A stretch of DNA of 64,000 bases, from NCBI RefSeq assembly GCF_025245835.1, contig NZ_JAOBWS010000007.1, forward strand, positions 1 to 64,000, read 5' to 3'. This stretch comes from Rheinheimera sp. 4Y26. Lineage in GTDB: Bacteria > Pseudomonadota > Gammaproteobacteria > Enterobacterales > Alteromonadaceae. Of the stretch, positions 15,257 to 25,309 are shown piece by piece. The notes under the pieces are model-generated. The model was not told the DNA's origin. It was given only the letters and a program-made list of their open reading frames with translations, and made no database searches. Both the position numbers and the translations under genes were made by a program. Numbering within the stretch: position 1 is the first letter of the stretch; each line of letters begins with the position of its first letter.

Positions 15257-17689
15257 TTAAATAGGCGCCCCGGGCGGTAACTCTTTAGGTACAAACACCG
15301 GCTGCCACTTGCCACTTTGCAGATATTGTTGCCATTGACTCAGCAGCAACTGCTGGCTGGCATTGGACTGCTTCTGCAAAAACACCGCGAGCTGCATCAG
15401 CTCTGAGCGCACTATAGCGCGGGCTTCCGGCGCTGTGTCAGCTGCGGTCAGGCTTTGCATCAGCTGATAAAAAGCCACATGTCCCACCCTTTGTTGCACC
15501 AGTGCTTGCGCTGATGACCCTGCCTGCTCTTGTGCCGGCCATGGTTGCCTGAGGGTAGCATCCAGCAGCTTTGCCAGCATTGGCTGCAGCTGTTGCTGAC
15601 CGCTTAACCTGTTCAGCCGCTGTGGATGTAACAACAGGCTTAAACTATGGTTGGCGGCAGCTTCAGCAGCGCTTATTGGGTCAAAGGCCAGGCCATAACG
15701 GCCGCTAAAACTTTCCCGGCCATCACTGTCGCCAAAGGCTTTGGGCGGAATAAGGGCTAACAACTCAGCGGGTAGCAGCAGATAATCCGGCTTTATCGTG
15801 GCTAAAATGGCATCCAGCGCCTGTTGCTGTTTATCAGGTTCAACCCACTGAAATCCTTTGGCATTTTCATAATCACCTTTGAGTTCATACTGATAATAAG
15901 CACCAGCTATCAGTTTTACCGCGGCTTCCACCTGATAACGGTGCAGTGCATAAATAGGCACTAAGGCTTCCTGCAAAGCTGACAGCGGTTGCCCGGCGCG
16001 GATATTGTTCAGGCCAAACTGTGTTAATGCCTGCTTGCGCACTTCACCAAGCCGCCTGAGTTCAGCCACAGCGTCGGCGCCGTTGTCCCATAAATGACCT
16101 TTAGCACTGACGCCGCCTTGCGGACGTGCATCTTCATCGGCCATATATTCCAGGCCTTGCTGTTTGGCGTTTTGCACCAGCGCCAGGCGCTCTGCGTCTG
16201 AATGATCGCCATACCCATAAGCGATGGCGTAATAATCCCACTCGCCAAGCCCCTCACGGTAGGCATTGTCGAGCGTTATATGGCCACTTCGTAAGTCCAC
16301 CAGCGGATGCGGGTAGTCCATCACGGTAGATCGGCCATTGGCACTGCCGGCAAAATTGTGAATTAACCCCAGGGTGTGGCCCACTTCGTGCGCCGACAAT
16401 TGCCGGATGCGCGCCAGCGCCATGGCTTTGGCGTTGCTGCTGTCGGCACTGCCGTTTTGTTGATAAGGAGCGGTAAGGCCAGTGGCAATCAGAAAATCCT
16501 GCCGTACCCTGAGAGATCCTAAAGTGACATGGCCTTTGATAATTTCGCCGGTGCGTGGATCAGTGACGCCATAACCATAAGACCAGCCGCGAGTAGCTCT
16601 GTGTACCCACTGAATGACGTTATAACGCACATCCATCGGATCGGCATCTTTAGGTAAATCTTTCACCTGAAAAGCATTTTTATAACCAATCTTTTCATAA
16701 GCACTGTTCCACCATAAAGCACCTTCTTTCAGTGCAGTGCGCACTGGCTCTGGCACGCCAGGGTCCAGATAATAAACGATGGGTTGAACAGCTTCGCTCA
16801 GTGTGGCCTTTGGATCTTTTTTCACCAGCCGGTGCCTTGGCAATAATCGCTGGGTAATAGGTTCATCAAAGGCCGTGGCGTAGTCCATATACTCCACTTT
16901 CCAAAAACCCGAATAAGGATGAAAACGCCGTTTTTGGTAACCCTCTTCCGGCAAGGCCACCAAAGAGTGATGCAGATGAACTGTGATAGCATCAGCGGCA
17001 GGCGTTACCTGAGTGACAAATTCACCGGCTTTGCTGCCGCTATAAGTCACCATGGCTTCAAGTTCAGTGTTGCGGGGGAAAGCTTTACTGCGTGCTAAAT
17101 ACACGCCGCTGCGATCTTTATCAGGGCTAAAATTGCCCTGATTTTGCGCCGAAAGACGGCTGCTGATTTGATGAATATCTGACCATAAAAATTCGCTGTA
17201 ATCGACCAGCAGCTGGCCTTTTTCAGCGGCCACCACCGGCAAGCCCGCCAGCACTGAACTGGCAAAAGCTTCTTCTACACTTAACCGCTCGGCCTGGTTT
17301 TCTGACTCAGCGCGGTAATAAGTGTTCAGCTGTTTTAGCATCACTTTATTGCCATATTGTTCAAACTGCACCAGGCGGGTATCTCCAAGCTGACCGCGGT
17401 CTAAACCGATATCATTGGAACCCAGACCGCGCGGTAGCGAACTTTGAAAAATAAAGGGCTGATTCAGCTTATCAACCTTCAGATACACTTTGTCCTTGCG
17501 CTCATCATAATAAAAATCAAAGTAGCCCTGCTGCTGTTTCATACCTTTGGTAAAAGTTGCCACAGTGGGCAGTTGATCCTGCGTGACCGCAGCACCTGAC
17601 AGAGCCAAATTGCTTAAAGCAGCTGTATCGGCGTGGCTATAAAAACCTGCTGTCAGCAGCAGCAAGCCGGTTAAAGGCACAAGTTTCAT
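15257..17689 (-). CDS. zinc-dependent metalloprotease, DUF5117/DUF4953 type
   Basis: An exported protein of about 810 residues with a signal peptide (MKLVPLTGLLLLTAGFYSHA). A DUF5117-like N-terminal half is followed by a metzincin-like catalytic domain with HEVGHTLGLIHN near residue 430 (zinc ligands His, His and a third His) and a downstream MDYPHP methionine turn. The C-terminal third is helical. The family is widespread in Alteromonadales and Bacteroidetes; substrates are unknown. I use the ATG at 17689 because AAGGAA stands seven bases upstream, not the longer frame to 17752. The gene stands alone; its upstream DNA has a short tandem repeat further left of the DoxX gene. Confidence 0.85.
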   Translation of the reverse strand: MKLVPLTGLLLLTAGFYSHADTAALSNLALSGAAVTQDQLPTVATFTKGMKQQQGYFDFYYDERKDKVYLKVDKLNQPFIFQSSLPRGLGSNDIGLDRGQLGDTRLVQFEQYGNKVMLKQLNTYYRAESENQAERLSVEEAFASSVLAGLPVVAAEKGQLLVDYSEFLWSDIHQISSRLSAQNQGNFSPDKDRSGVYLARSKAFPRNTELEAMVTYSGSKAGEFVTQVTPAADAITVHLHHSLVALPEEGYQKRRFHPYSGFWKVEYMDYATAFDEPITQRLLPRHRLVKKDPKATLSEAVQPIVYYLDPGVPEPVRTALKEGALWWNSAYEKIGYKNAFQVKDLPKDADPMDVRYNVIQWVHRATRGWSYGYGVTDPRTGEIIKGHVTLGSLRVRQDFLIATGLTAPYQQNGSADSSNAKAMALARIRQLSAHEVGHTLGLIHNFAGSANGRSTVMDYPHPLVDLRSGHITLDNAYREGLGEWDYYAIAYGYGDHSDAERLALVQNAKQQGLEYMADEDARPQGGVSAKGHLWDNGADAVAELRRLGEVRKQALTQFGLNNIRAGQPLSALQEALVPIYALHRYQVEAAVKLIAGAYYQYELKGDYENAKGFQWVEPDKQQQALDAILATIKPDYLLLPAELLALIPPKAFGDSDGRESFSGRYGLAFDPISAAEAAANHSLSLLLHPQRLNRLSGQQQLQPMLAKLLDATLRQPWPAQEQAGSSAQALVQQRVGHVAFYQLMQSLTAADTAPEARAIVRSELMQLAVFLQKQSNASQQLLLSQWQQYLQSGKWQPVFVPKELPPGAPI

Positions 17690-17903
17690 CCGGGTTCCTT
17701 TTGATTTTTTAAACATTCGGGTTTGATGGTTCTGCTGTTGTGATTGGCGCAACCTGCGTTGCGGGTCTGGTATATGCGCGCCTGTTATTTTGTATACAAA
17801 ACACCATATAACGGCGCGGCATGGCTTTAAAGGGCTTTTTTTGCTAATAGGATCAATGCAGTAGTTTTGGCGATAAAAACCGGATTTTTATCGCCCCCGC
17901 AAG

Positions 17904-17977
17904 CCGGTCAAGGGAAAACCGGTCAAGGGCAAACCAATCAAGAGAAAACCAGCCAAGGGAAAACCAGTTACGGGAGC
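17904..17977. repeat. 15-bp tandem repeat, about five copies
   Basis: Units start at 17904, 17919, 17934, 17949 and 17964. The consensus is CCGGTCAAGGGAAAA, the last copies drifting. It lies in the gap between the metalloprotease promoter region and the 3' end of the DoxX gene, and encodes nothing recognisable. Confidence 0.75.
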
Positions 17978-18012
17978 CCGGTCAGATAGAAATCGTTTGC
18001 CGGAATGCCAAC

Positions 18013-18435
18013 TTAATTAAACTCATGGTGCCGGTCTTTGGCCCTGACATAATCGCGGTAACCAATACAACAGAGCAGCACAAGTAACAGCACACTGTAT
18101 TCCACCCCATTACGGCCGGCGCCAACCACAAACCAGCCAAAAGGGGCATGCACCAGCACCAGGCCAGTAGCATAAATCAGCATAAAACCAACACTGAGCT
18201 GCCATACCCATTTGCCGGCGGCATAAAGCAGAGTTGCGATAATTTCATACCCTGTGACAAAAGCCGCCAGATAAAAACCAGCCGGCAGGCCCTGGCTGCT
18301 AAGCCAGTCGCCAAATGGCAGTACACCGCCATTTAACCAACGGGCCCAGCCGTGAATGGCCAGTAGCAGCGCCAGCGTCAACCTTAATACCAACCACAAG
18401 CGCTTTTCAGTGCGTCCGACAATATCCGTAAACAT
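18013..18435 (-). CDS. DoxX-like membrane protein
   Basis: A 140-residue protein with four predicted membrane helices (about 13-30, 53-74, 80-97, 108-124), the usual size and topology of the DoxX/DoxD-like family. The first helix contains the LLAIHGWARWLNGG region typical of the family's quinone-oxidoreductase-like first helix. Function in this family is poorly defined; redox and membrane-stress roles have been suggested. AAGGGG stands eight bases before the ATG. No neighbour suggests a partner. Confidence 0.7.
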   Translation of the reverse strand: MFTDIVGRTEKRLWLVLRLTLALLLAIHGWARWLNGGVLPFGDWLSSQGLPAGFYLAAFVTGYEIIATLLYAAGKWVWQLSVGFMLIYATGLVLVHAPFGWFVVGAGRNGVEYSVLLLVLLCCIGYRDYVRAKDRHHEFN

Positions 18436-18715
18436 GCCAATCCCCTTCTGTGCTGCAACAAGCCACGAGCCTTGTCACAGTCATAGTTGTACAACGCCGA
18501 TAAAGCGCTGATTTGTATTTATTTTGCCTCTAAGCAAAGCACGTTCACCGCTGCTACGCCAGCAAAAAAACCTAGCCTGTTATATCCGACTCCCCAGGCG
18601 TAGTGGGTAGCATTCTGCTGAGTTCCTGCAAGATGCGGCCAGTGAAACCTCAAAGCCGGCAAAGGCAACAAATCCCACTCTGTAACTTTACCCTTAAAAA
18701 ATTTACATTTTGCTG

Positions 18716-18770
18716 TTGACGCCTGAACATCAAACTACTACATTCGTAGAAATAAAAACTACAAACGTAG
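18716..18770 (+). promoter_or_regulatory. promoter with two BlaI-type operators
   Basis: A TTGACG -35 (18716-18721) and TACATT -10 (18739-18744) are 17 bases apart. CTACATTCGTAG (18738-18749) covers the -10, and CTACAAACGTAG (18759-18770) follows exactly 21 bases on, two helical turns. Both resemble BlaI/MecI operators (TACA...TGTA core with flanking pairs). This strongly suggests autoregulation of the blaI-like gene. Confidence 0.8.
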
Positions 18771-18784
18771 TAATAGGAAAGCAG

Positions 18785-19156
18785 ATGAAACTCAGCGAAT
18801 TTGAACTTGATGTGATGCAACTGCTGTGGCAACAGGAACCCTGCACCACGGCACAGCTGCACGAACATTTGGCAAAAACAAGAAAAGTGGCTTACACCAC
18901 AGTCAAAACCATTATCGACCGGCTGGAACAAAAAGGCGCGGTGCAAAGATGCGGACAACAAGGCAAAGCCATTATTTACCGCTCTGCCGTTGCGCAGAGC
19001 ACTTTGTCAGATCAGGCAACACCCGGTTTTATGCAGCGGTTTTTTGGTGGTGATTCCAGAAGTTTAATTGCCCATTTTATTCAGCAGGAACAGCTGAATG
19101 ATGACGACATTCAATATTTGCAAAATTTATTAAAAGATAAAAAACCAGCCAGGTAG
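18785..19156 (+). CDS. BlaI/MecI/CopY family repressor
   Basis: A 123-residue winged-helix repressor: LSEFELDVMQLLWQQEPCT at the start, TTAQLHEHLAKTRKVAYTTVK recognition region (about 21-41, shown split), and a C-terminal dimerisation helix. Proteins of this family repress antibiotic-resistance or metal genes and are inactivated by proteolysis triggered by a membrane M56 protease. The start ATG follows AGGAAA; the promoter carries two BlaI-type operators. The next gene, 10 bases on, encodes the expected partner protease. No beta-lactamase or metal-transport gene lies beside the pair, so the regulated target is unknown. Confidence 0.88.
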   Translation: MKLSEFELDVMQLLWQQEPCTTAQLHEHLAKTRKVAYTTVKTIIDRLEQKGAVQRCGQQGKAIIYRSAVAQSTLSDQATPGFMQRFFGGDSRSLIAHFIQQEQLNDDDIQYLQNLLKDKKPAR

Positions 19157-19166
19157 GGGCAAATTG

Positions 19167-20792
19167 ATGATGGATTATCTGATTACCAATCTGGCCATCA
19201 GTGTCAGTCTGCTGCTTGCGGTGCTGCTGTTAAAAAGTGCACCGGCCAGAGTCAGTTTTTATTTGTTGATGCTGGCGTTATGCAGCTGGTTTATGCCCTG
19301 GCAGCTGATGCCCGGCTTGTTCCCCGGCAAGATGCAGCTGGAGTCTTTTATCGGAGTGGACACCATCAGAGTGCAAACTGCGCTGCTGCCGCTACCAACT
19401 GCCGAAACCGCACTCCAATCCGGCGCAGCTGAGCCAGATTGGCTGATGCATTTGAGCTGGGACTGGTTAGCCACAGCCGCCTTAATCCCCGGCGTGTTGT
19501 TGTTTCTGTATCGGGTGTGGAACTATCGGAGCATGCTCAGGCAGTTGCAACAAGACGCAATTGACGAGCCGCATTTGTCATCCCTCAGCCAACCCTATCC
19601 GGTGAAAGTCACCCGGTTAAACACTGCAGCTATTGCGACCGGCATTTTTAAACCAACAATCTGGCTTAATCCACAGTTGTTAAGCCGGCCGGAACTCAGG
19701 TCGGTGCTCTTACATGAAAACACTCATCTGCAACAAGGCGACCTTCGCTGGTTATGGCTGATTTGCCTTACTGAATCTTTGTTCTGGTGGAACCCTGTCT
19801 GCGCTCTGCTGGCACGCAAAGCACGCCAGATGCAGGAGCTCAGTTGCGACGAACGCTGTTTTGCCCTGTTACAACAACAATATCAGTTTGATTTAGCCAG
19901 CCTGTTATTAAAACCGTTGTCAGGCCCGGCCCCCCAATCCTGGTCTGTTGGACCCATGCTAGCCATGGTGAATAGCCCGGATTTTAATATGCAAAGAGTA
20001 AAAATGTTAAACAAGGAGAAAGTTATGAAGATACAACATCTGTTGACTATGATGACTGCGGTGTCCATCAGCACCTTTGCAGCGGCACATATTAGTCAAC
20101 AGCAGACTCCGGCCGCGGCCACTGTCGAAGCCACTGCATCAGCTGCACGGCCAGAGTTCAGCCTGAATTATAAAATCCAGAAAGAGTCGTTATTAAAGGC
20201 CGCCGCCAGGGCGAAAAGTAAAGATGCGGCCGAATTAAAACAGGTCGTTGCCAATATTGATGCCTGGCGGCATAACCGCATGCCGCTTGGCGCACGCGAA
20301 GAGCAAATGCTAAAGCTAAACGCTTTTACCCTGCTGGCGCATGTGCAACATAAACTCGGCCAATACCAGGAGATCATCACGGCTTTTGAAAGCTGGTATC
20401 CGGATGGAACTGCAGTGCCTTATTTTCTGCGCAACATCACGGCAAACAGCTATTTAAAGCTGAATAACCCGGATCTGGCGCTCAAAGAGCTGACTATTTT
20501 ACAGCGTGAAACCAACAACAATTTAAAACCAGGTTCTTTGTATATGCTGGCGCTGCTGCATACCCAAAAAGCTGATTATGCACAGGCACTGAAAACCCTG
20601 GCACAGCCTGGGATGGCACAGAATACCGGAACTGATCTGCTGAAATATTATATTTACAGCCAGCAAAACGACCTGGTGCAACTGGAGCAAATTAAAACCA
20701 GATTGCCTAAAGAAATTGCCGGCAAACCAGCGTTGCTCCCTGATGCCGGCTTCCCTGGTTCACCACTGTTGGCACAGCTCCCGGCCGCCTAA
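19167..20792 (+). CDS. BlaR1-like M56 membrane metallopeptidase with helical C-terminus
   Basis: A membrane protease of about 541 residues. Four N-terminal hydrophobic segments surround an M56 zinc domain with HENTH (about residue 184) and the distal ELSCDERC region. In BlaR1/MecR1 the C-terminus is a penicillin-binding sensor; here, after another membrane segment (about 290-306), residues 335-541 look like helical TPR-type repeats (for example TFLLAHVQHKLGQYQEII, TLAQPGMAQNTG), with no penicillin-binding SxxK. The sensed ligand therefore differs from a beta-lactam or the sensor acts through protein binding; this is inferred. It overlaps in operon with the repressor gene. Confidence 0.8.
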   Translation: MMDYLITNLAISVSLLLAVLLLKSAPARVSFYLLMLALCSWFMPWQLMPGLFPGKMQLESFIGVDTIRVQTALLPLPTAETALQSGAAEPDWLMHLSWDWLATAALIPGVLLFLYRVWNYRSMLRQLQQDAIDEPHLSSLSQPYPVKVTRLNTAAIATGIFKPTIWLNPQLLSRPELRSVLLHENTHLQQGDLRWLWLICLTESLFWWNPVCALLARKARQMQELSCDERCFALLQQQYQFDLASLLLKPLSGPAPQSWSVGPMLAMVNSPDFNMQRVKMLNKEKVMKIQHLLTMMTAVSISTFAAAHISQQQTPAAATVEATASAARPEFSLNYKIQKESLLKAAARAKSKDAAELKQVVANIDAWRHNRMPLGAREEQMLKLNAFTLLAHVQHKLGQYQEIITAFESWYPDGTAVPYFLRNITANSYLKLNNPDLALKELTILQRETNNNLKPGSLYMLALLHTQKADYAQALKTLAQPGMAQNTGTDLLKYYIYSQQNDLVQLEQIKTRLPKEIAGKPALLPDAGFPGSPLLAQLPAA

Positions 20793-20962
20793 CCTTGAGT
20801 GCTGGTTTAACAACACTGAACATGACTCTATCAAGTCAATGATTTGATGGGGTTTTGTTTTTTGTAACGCCTTGCCAGCTCTGGCCGGTACGCAAGTCCG
20901 AGCTTTATTCTGCAAAGCAGCTGTTAATTTTTTTCACAACAGACAAATGAACGCAAATCCGC

Positions 20963-20991
20963 AAAAAAAAAACCGCAGCCGAAGCTGCGGT
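20963..20991 (-). terminator. terminator of ahpF
   Basis: CCGCAGC-CGAA-GCTGCGG hairpin, with leftward T run from 20972 to 20963. It lies 20 bases beyond the ahpF stop. A smaller rightward T-rich stretch near 20850-20870 may end the BlaR1-like gene. Confidence 0.8.
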
Positions 20992-21011
20992 AAAACGGAG
21001 ATAAACAGAAG

Positions 21012-22553
21012 TTAGTTACGGATCAGATAGTCAAAAGCGCCTAACGAAGCTGTTGCACCAGAGCCCATCGCAATAATAATTTGCTTAAAGGGGCTGTTGG
21101 TAGCATCACCTGCCGCAAACACACCTTTCATCGATGTCTGACCATGAGCGTCCACAATAATTTCACCACGGTTGGTGAGCTCAACAGTGCCACGCAGCCA
21201 TTCGGTATTTGGTACCAAGCCAATCTGCACAAAAATACCGGCCAGCGCCACATGCTTGGCTTCACCTGTAACCCGGTCCGTGTAGTTAATGCCGGTCACT
21301 TTATTGCCATCGCCCAGCACTTCGGTGCTTTGTGCGTTCAGGATGATGTCGATATTGCCCATCGACTGCGCTTTTTTTACCAGCACCGCATCAGCACGCA
21401 ATTTGCTGTCAAATTCCAGCACTGTAACGTGTTCAACAATACCGGCTAAATCAATGGCCGCTTCAATACCCGAGTTACCACCACCGATCACCGCCACCCT
21501 TTTACCTTTAAACAGCGGACCATCACAGTGCGGGCAGTACGCCACACCACGGCCACGGTACTCTTTTTCACCCGGCACATTCATTTCTCTCCAGCGTGCG
21601 CCGGTAGAAAGAATAACGGTTTTGGATTTCAGCACAGCGCCGTTGGCCAGCTCCACTTCAAACAGTTCATTTTGCGACAGTTTTATCGCTTTCTGACTGT
21701 TCATAATGTCCACTTCATAGTGGCGTACGTGGGCTTCTAAATTGGCCACCAGCTTTGGCCCTTCGGTTTCTTTTACTGAAATAAAGTTTTCAATACCCAC
21801 TGTGTCGGCAACCTGACCGCCAAAGCGTTCGGCAACCACACCTGTGTTTAAGCCTTTACGGGCTGAATAAATCGCAGCTGCAGCACCTGCAGGGCCACCA
21901 CCAATCACCAGCACATCAAAGTTGTCTTTTTTCGCCAGAATTTCAGCCTGACGGCTGGCGGCATTGGCATCCACTTTGTTCAGAATATTGCCAAGGCTGA
22001 TGGCGCCCTGGGAAAACTGCTCGCCGTTTAAGAACACAGTGGGCACCGCCATAATATTGCGGCTGCTGACTTCGTCCGGGAACACGGCACCATCAATCAT
22101 ATTGGTTTTGATGTTCGGGTTGACCGCCGCTATCAGGTTTAGTGCCTGCACCACTTCAGGGCAGGTCTGGCAGCTGAGCGACACGTAAATTTCAAAATTT
22201 AACTCACCTGGCAGCAGCGCAATCTGCTCTAGCACTGCAGCTTCTTCTTTAATAGGGTGACCGCCAGAGTGCAAAAGCGCCAGTACCAGAGAAGTAAATT
22301 CATGGCCCATAGGCACACCGGCAAAAGTAATTTCTGTGCCTTTGGCTTGTGAGCGCACCAGCATGGACGGAATACGTTTGGCTGCTGGGTTGTCGGTGAC
22401 CACAATCAGGTCAGATAAAGTTGCAATATCCAGTGCCAAGGCTTTGAGTTCCTGACCTTTTTCGCTTTGATCCACGGCTAAAGACAGCTCAACCGGTGTT
22501 TTTAAGTTTTGCAGGTAGCTACGCAGCGTATTTTTCAGGTTGTTATCTAACAT
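21012..22553 (-). CDS. ahpF: alkyl hydroperoxide reductase subunit F
   Basis: A 513-residue flavoprotein disulphide reductase that passes electrons from NADH to AhpC. The N-terminal thioredoxin-like part has CQTC (SCQTCPEV, about residue 130); the FAD domain has [12 protein letters not shown] (about 215), and the second redox pair is CPHC (AYCPHCDG, about 340). Length is close to the 521 residues of E. coli AhpF. GGAATT stands before the ATG. It follows ahpC on the same strand, with a terminator between, so the two may be partly uncoupled. Confidence 0.95.
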   Translation of the reverse strand: MLDNNLKNTLRSYLQNLKTPVELSLAVDQSEKGQELKALALDIATLSDLIVVTDNPAAKRIPSMLVRSQAKGTEITFAGVPMGHEFTSLVLALLHSGGHPIKEEAAVLEQIALLPGELNFEIYVSLSCQTCPEVVQALNLIAAVNPNIKTNMIDGAVFPDEVSSRNIMAVPTVFLNGEQFSQGAISLGNILNKVDANAASRQAEILAKKDNFDVLVIGGGPAGAAAAIYSARKGLNTGVVAERFGGQVADTVGIENFISVKETEGPKLVANLEAHVRHYEVDIMNSQKAIKLSQNELFEVELANGAVLKSKTVILSTGARWREMNVPGEKEYRGRGVAYCPHCDGPLFKGKRVAVIGGGNSGIEAAIDLAGIVEHVTVLEFDSKLRADAVLVKKAQSMGNIDIILNAQSTEVLGDGNKVTGINYTDRVTGEAKHVALAGIFVQIGLVPNTEWLRGTVELTNRGEIIVDAHGQTSMKGVFAAGDATNSPFKQIIIAMGSGATASLGAFDYLIRN

Positions 22554-22776
22554 CTTTTAATTCCTTATGACACTGTGACAAATAAGTTTGGCTTTGGCCC
22601 TGAGCGCCGCTGCAGCTTTTTTGCAGCACCACTCCTGAAGTTGATAAATACATCATAACCAAAAAGCCTGAACTTAAATAACGAATAAAACAAATACAAC
22701 CAATCTATAATTACGATTAAAAATAACAGCATCCATTGCAAAAAAGCAGGACTAAAAACAGCGCTGTGCAAAAAGC

Positions 22777-22807
22777 AAAAAAGCCGGAACAAGTCCGGCT
22801 TTTTTTC
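22777..22807 (-). terminator. terminator or attenuator after ahpC
   Basis: AGCCGGA-ACAAG-TCCGGCT with A and T runs on both sides, directly after the ahpC stop. It separates ahpC from ahpF; leftward T run is present. Confidence 0.75.
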
Positions 22808-22820
22808 AGCTTGGGAAAGC

Positions 22821-23384
22821 TTAGATCTTACCAACCAGGTCCAGAGAAGGAGCCAGAGTCTTTTCACCCGGAGTCCATTTAGCCGGGCAAACTTCGCCGT
22901 CATGGTTTGCAACGTACTGAGCAGCCTGAACTTTACGGAACAGTTCTGCAGCAGAGCGGCCGATACCCAGATCATGGATTTCAGCAACTTTCACAACACC
23001 TTCAGGGTTGATCACAAAAGTACCACGCAGAGCCAGACCTTCTTCTTCGATCATCACGTCGAAGTTACGGGTAATTAAACCTGTTGGGTCAGCAACCATT
23101 GGGTAGTTGATTTTTTTGATGGTTTCAGAAGCATCGTGCCATGCTTTGTGCGTGAAGTGAGTGTCAGTTGATACTGAGTACACTTCAACACCGATTTCCT
23201 GGAACTTAGGATAAAAATCAGCCAGGTCACCTAATTCAGTTGGGCACACAAAAGTGAAGTCAGCCGGGTAGAAACAAACCACTGACCATTTGCCGATCAG
23301 ATCTTTGTCAGAAACAGAAATGAATTTACCCTGATGGAAAGCCTGAGCGTTAAAAGGTTTGATTTTGCTGTTGATAATAGACAT
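22821..23384 (-). CDS. ahpC: alkyl hydroperoxide reductase subunit C, 2-Cys peroxiredoxin
   Basis: A 187-residue typical 2-Cys peroxiredoxin. The peroxidatic cysteine is Cys 47 in FTFVCPTE and the resolving cysteine is Cys 166 in GEVCPAKW, exactly where E. coli AhpC has them. It reduces hydrogen peroxide and organic hydroperoxides and is recycled by AhpF, the next gene on the strand. GGAGAA precedes the ATG. No mutation or truncation is seen. Confidence 0.97.
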   Translation of the reverse strand: MSIINSKIKPFNAQAFHQGKFISVSDKDLIGKWSVVCFYPADFTFVCPTELGDLADFYPKFQEIGVEVYSVSTDTHFTHKAWHDASETIKKINYPMVADPTGLITRNFDVMIEEEGLALRGTFVINPEGVVKVAEIHDLGIGRSAAELFRKVQAAQYVANHDGEVCPAKWTPGEKTLAPSLDLVGKI

Positions 23385-23715
23385 TCGTCATTCTCCATAT
23401 TGTGGTTAAAATCCGGACTTTCTGCTTGAAAGTCTTGGCGTTGAAATCATAGTACCGCGACATGACAATTCGGCATAACGAATAAAATCAATATGCCTAA
23501 TCGATAAAACTAATTAAAAGCGCAATTCCTGAGCAAAGACAATGAAGCAGCGACACTTTAGCTTTGTTTGCCGGTAAATCATAGTCCCCCCGCTATTTCG
23601 CCTGAATGCATTTTGCAGTAATCTTTAATCACAGCTAAGCTTGCATGCAGTTACTCACTGATAAAAATCACTTTTTTTCTAAAAATTGCAGCAATTGTGC
23701 AGATGAGGTCAAGGC
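23385..23715. other. divergent intergenic region between ahpC and the receiver-TPR gene
   Basis: An AT-rich 331-bp stretch with no ORF. An OxyR-like spacing of GATAA/ATAA motifs around 23475-23515 is suggestive for ahpC control but too weak to call. No strong promoter can be singled out. Confidence 0.4.
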
Positions 23716-25260
23716 TTGAGCCGACTAAAGTTAGATTTTAGTAAACTGTTTGAACTTCAGGTGCTGGTGATTGAATCCGATCAGGATTTATTGCACCTGA
23801 TCCGACAAATGCTGATTGGCCTTGGCATTAAAAATCTGACCAGCAGTCGCAGTGTCGACGAAGTGCTGAGCCAGAGTGAAAAACTGCCTTATGACGTAAT
23901 ATTTCTCGATTATGGCGCTGACGAGAGCAGAACAGGCGCTGAAGTGGTTGAACAAATGATCAGTGGCGGCATTTTACCCAGCCGCACCCGACTGGTGTTA
24001 TTGGCCAAACAAAACGACAGAGCCAAATATGCCATCGAATACCCCTATCATCAGGTCGAATATCTGGAGCGGCCTTTTAATAAAATGCATCTGGACCACG
24101 AACTGAAGCAGCATGTGATGTTCAGTCACTGGCTCAAACCCATCCTGAGCCTGGCCGGTTTACACAGATACGCCGATGCACTGAAACTCACACGACACAC
24201 CCAGCGCCAGCCAGTTCCTGCCGCGTTGCAGGCCGTATTACAAAAACTACAGGTGCAGCTGTTGCTGGATTTAGGCCAGTTTGATGCAGTGATCCCCTTA
24301 TTAAAAGCGCCGCTTGCGGAGAAACACGGCTGGGCTTTGTGGGCTTTATTTAAAATCCGCTATGAAAGGGGTGATATCGCAGCCTGTGAAGCTTTTTTGC
24401 AGGACCCATCCGAGGAACTCGCCAAATACGAAGAACGCCGCGAGCTGTGGCAGATTTATCTGGCGATGCAACAACACGATTATGCCAAAGCCGCAGAAGT
24501 GGCCAGTAAAATTCCAAGTGTCGGCATGTCGATGAACATGGTGCGCTTAGTACAGCTGGTGCTGGTGCTGGCCGGAAAAACAGAACAAGCTTTTGAATTT
24601 ATCGAGCGTAAACAGCGCCTTGCAGCCAAAGGTGAAGTGTATTTACAACTGTTGATCGCCCAGGCCCGTTCTATGTTGTATCTGCTGACGTTAAACGAAG
24701 ATGCTTTCAAAGCGCCGGTTTACCAACTGCAGTTAAAACAGCTGTTGCAACAAATCGGCGACGACAAAGACTTAGCGCTGGTTGAAAGCCAGTTGATATT
24801 ACTCAAAGCACATTTATGTTGTTTTGAACATCACGAACAGGAAGCCCGCCTGTTACTTCAGACGTATCAGAGGCAACTGTCTGAGCATGCCTCGTTGGCC
24901 GAACTTTGCCATGCCGCTGTGGTGTACGCAGCTGTGCACGACATGCATTCGGTGGTTGATTATCTGTTTTTAGCCAGTAAACAGCTGCATCAGCTGCCCG
25001 ATAACAGCAGCAGGGTTTTTGCAAGTTGTCTGTATCGTCATGCTTTTGATCTGATTATCGATCCAAAAGACAGAGCTGCGACTTACGCTGAACTGGCCAA
25101 AAGGTATCTGCAGCAAAATGAACTGCGTCTGGCGGCCAAAATGTTTTATTTTGCCCATCAGCTCGCACCAGAGCAGCCACTTTATCTGCAATCTTTACAA
25201 CAACTGTTGCAAAAACTCGATTTACCGCGTTTTCGTACTGTGCTGCGAAGCGACAGCTAA
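23716..25260 (+). CDS. degenerate receiver domain fused to TPR repeats
   Basis: A 514-residue cytoplasmic protein. Residues about 14-130 follow the CheY fold: acidic pocket ESDQD (20-24), likely phospho-acceptor Asp 65 in VIFLDYG, but Ala at the usual Thr/Ser switch and ERPF instead of the KPF lysine, so signalling by phosphorylation may be impaired. Residues about 145-500 are helical TPR-like repeats such as AALQAVLQKLQVQLLLDLGQ. The start is TTG, with GAGG seven bases upstream and no better ATG. It may be an adaptor that responds to protein binding rather than a classical response regulator. No kinase gene lies beside it. Confidence 0.75.
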   Translation: MSRLKLDFSKLFELQVLVIESDQDLLHLIRQMLIGLGIKNLTSSRSVDEVLSQSEKLPYDVIFLDYGADESRTGAEVVEQMISGGILPSRTRLVLLAKQNDRAKYAIEYPYHQVEYLERPFNKMHLDHELKQHVMFSHWLKPILSLAGLHRYADALKLTRHTQRQPVPAALQAVLQKLQVQLLLDLGQFDAVIPLLKAPLAEKHGWALWALFKIRYERGDIAACEAFLQDPSEELAKYEERRELWQIYLAMQQHDYAKAAEVASKIPSVGMSMNMVRLVQLVLVLAGKTEQAFEFIERKQRLAAKGEVYLQLLIAQARSMLYLLTLNEDAFKAPVYQLQLKQLLQQIGDDKDLALVESQLILLKAHLCCFEHHEQEARLLLQTYQRQLSEHASLAELCHAAVVYAAVHDMHSVVDYLFLASKQLHQLPDNSSRVFASCLYRHAFDLIIDPKDRAATYAELAKRYLQQNELRLAAKMFYFAHQLAPEQPLYLQSLQQLLQKLDLPRFRTVLRSDS

Positions 25261-25309
25261 GCTTGCCGCCCTTCGCCCGACTTTACTTAACAATTGCCGC
25301 CTGCATTTG

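Noticed and set aside
23470-23520. OxyR-type site upstream of ahpC
   Set aside because: Only loose ATAA/GATA spacing; no run of four half-sites of the ATAG type.
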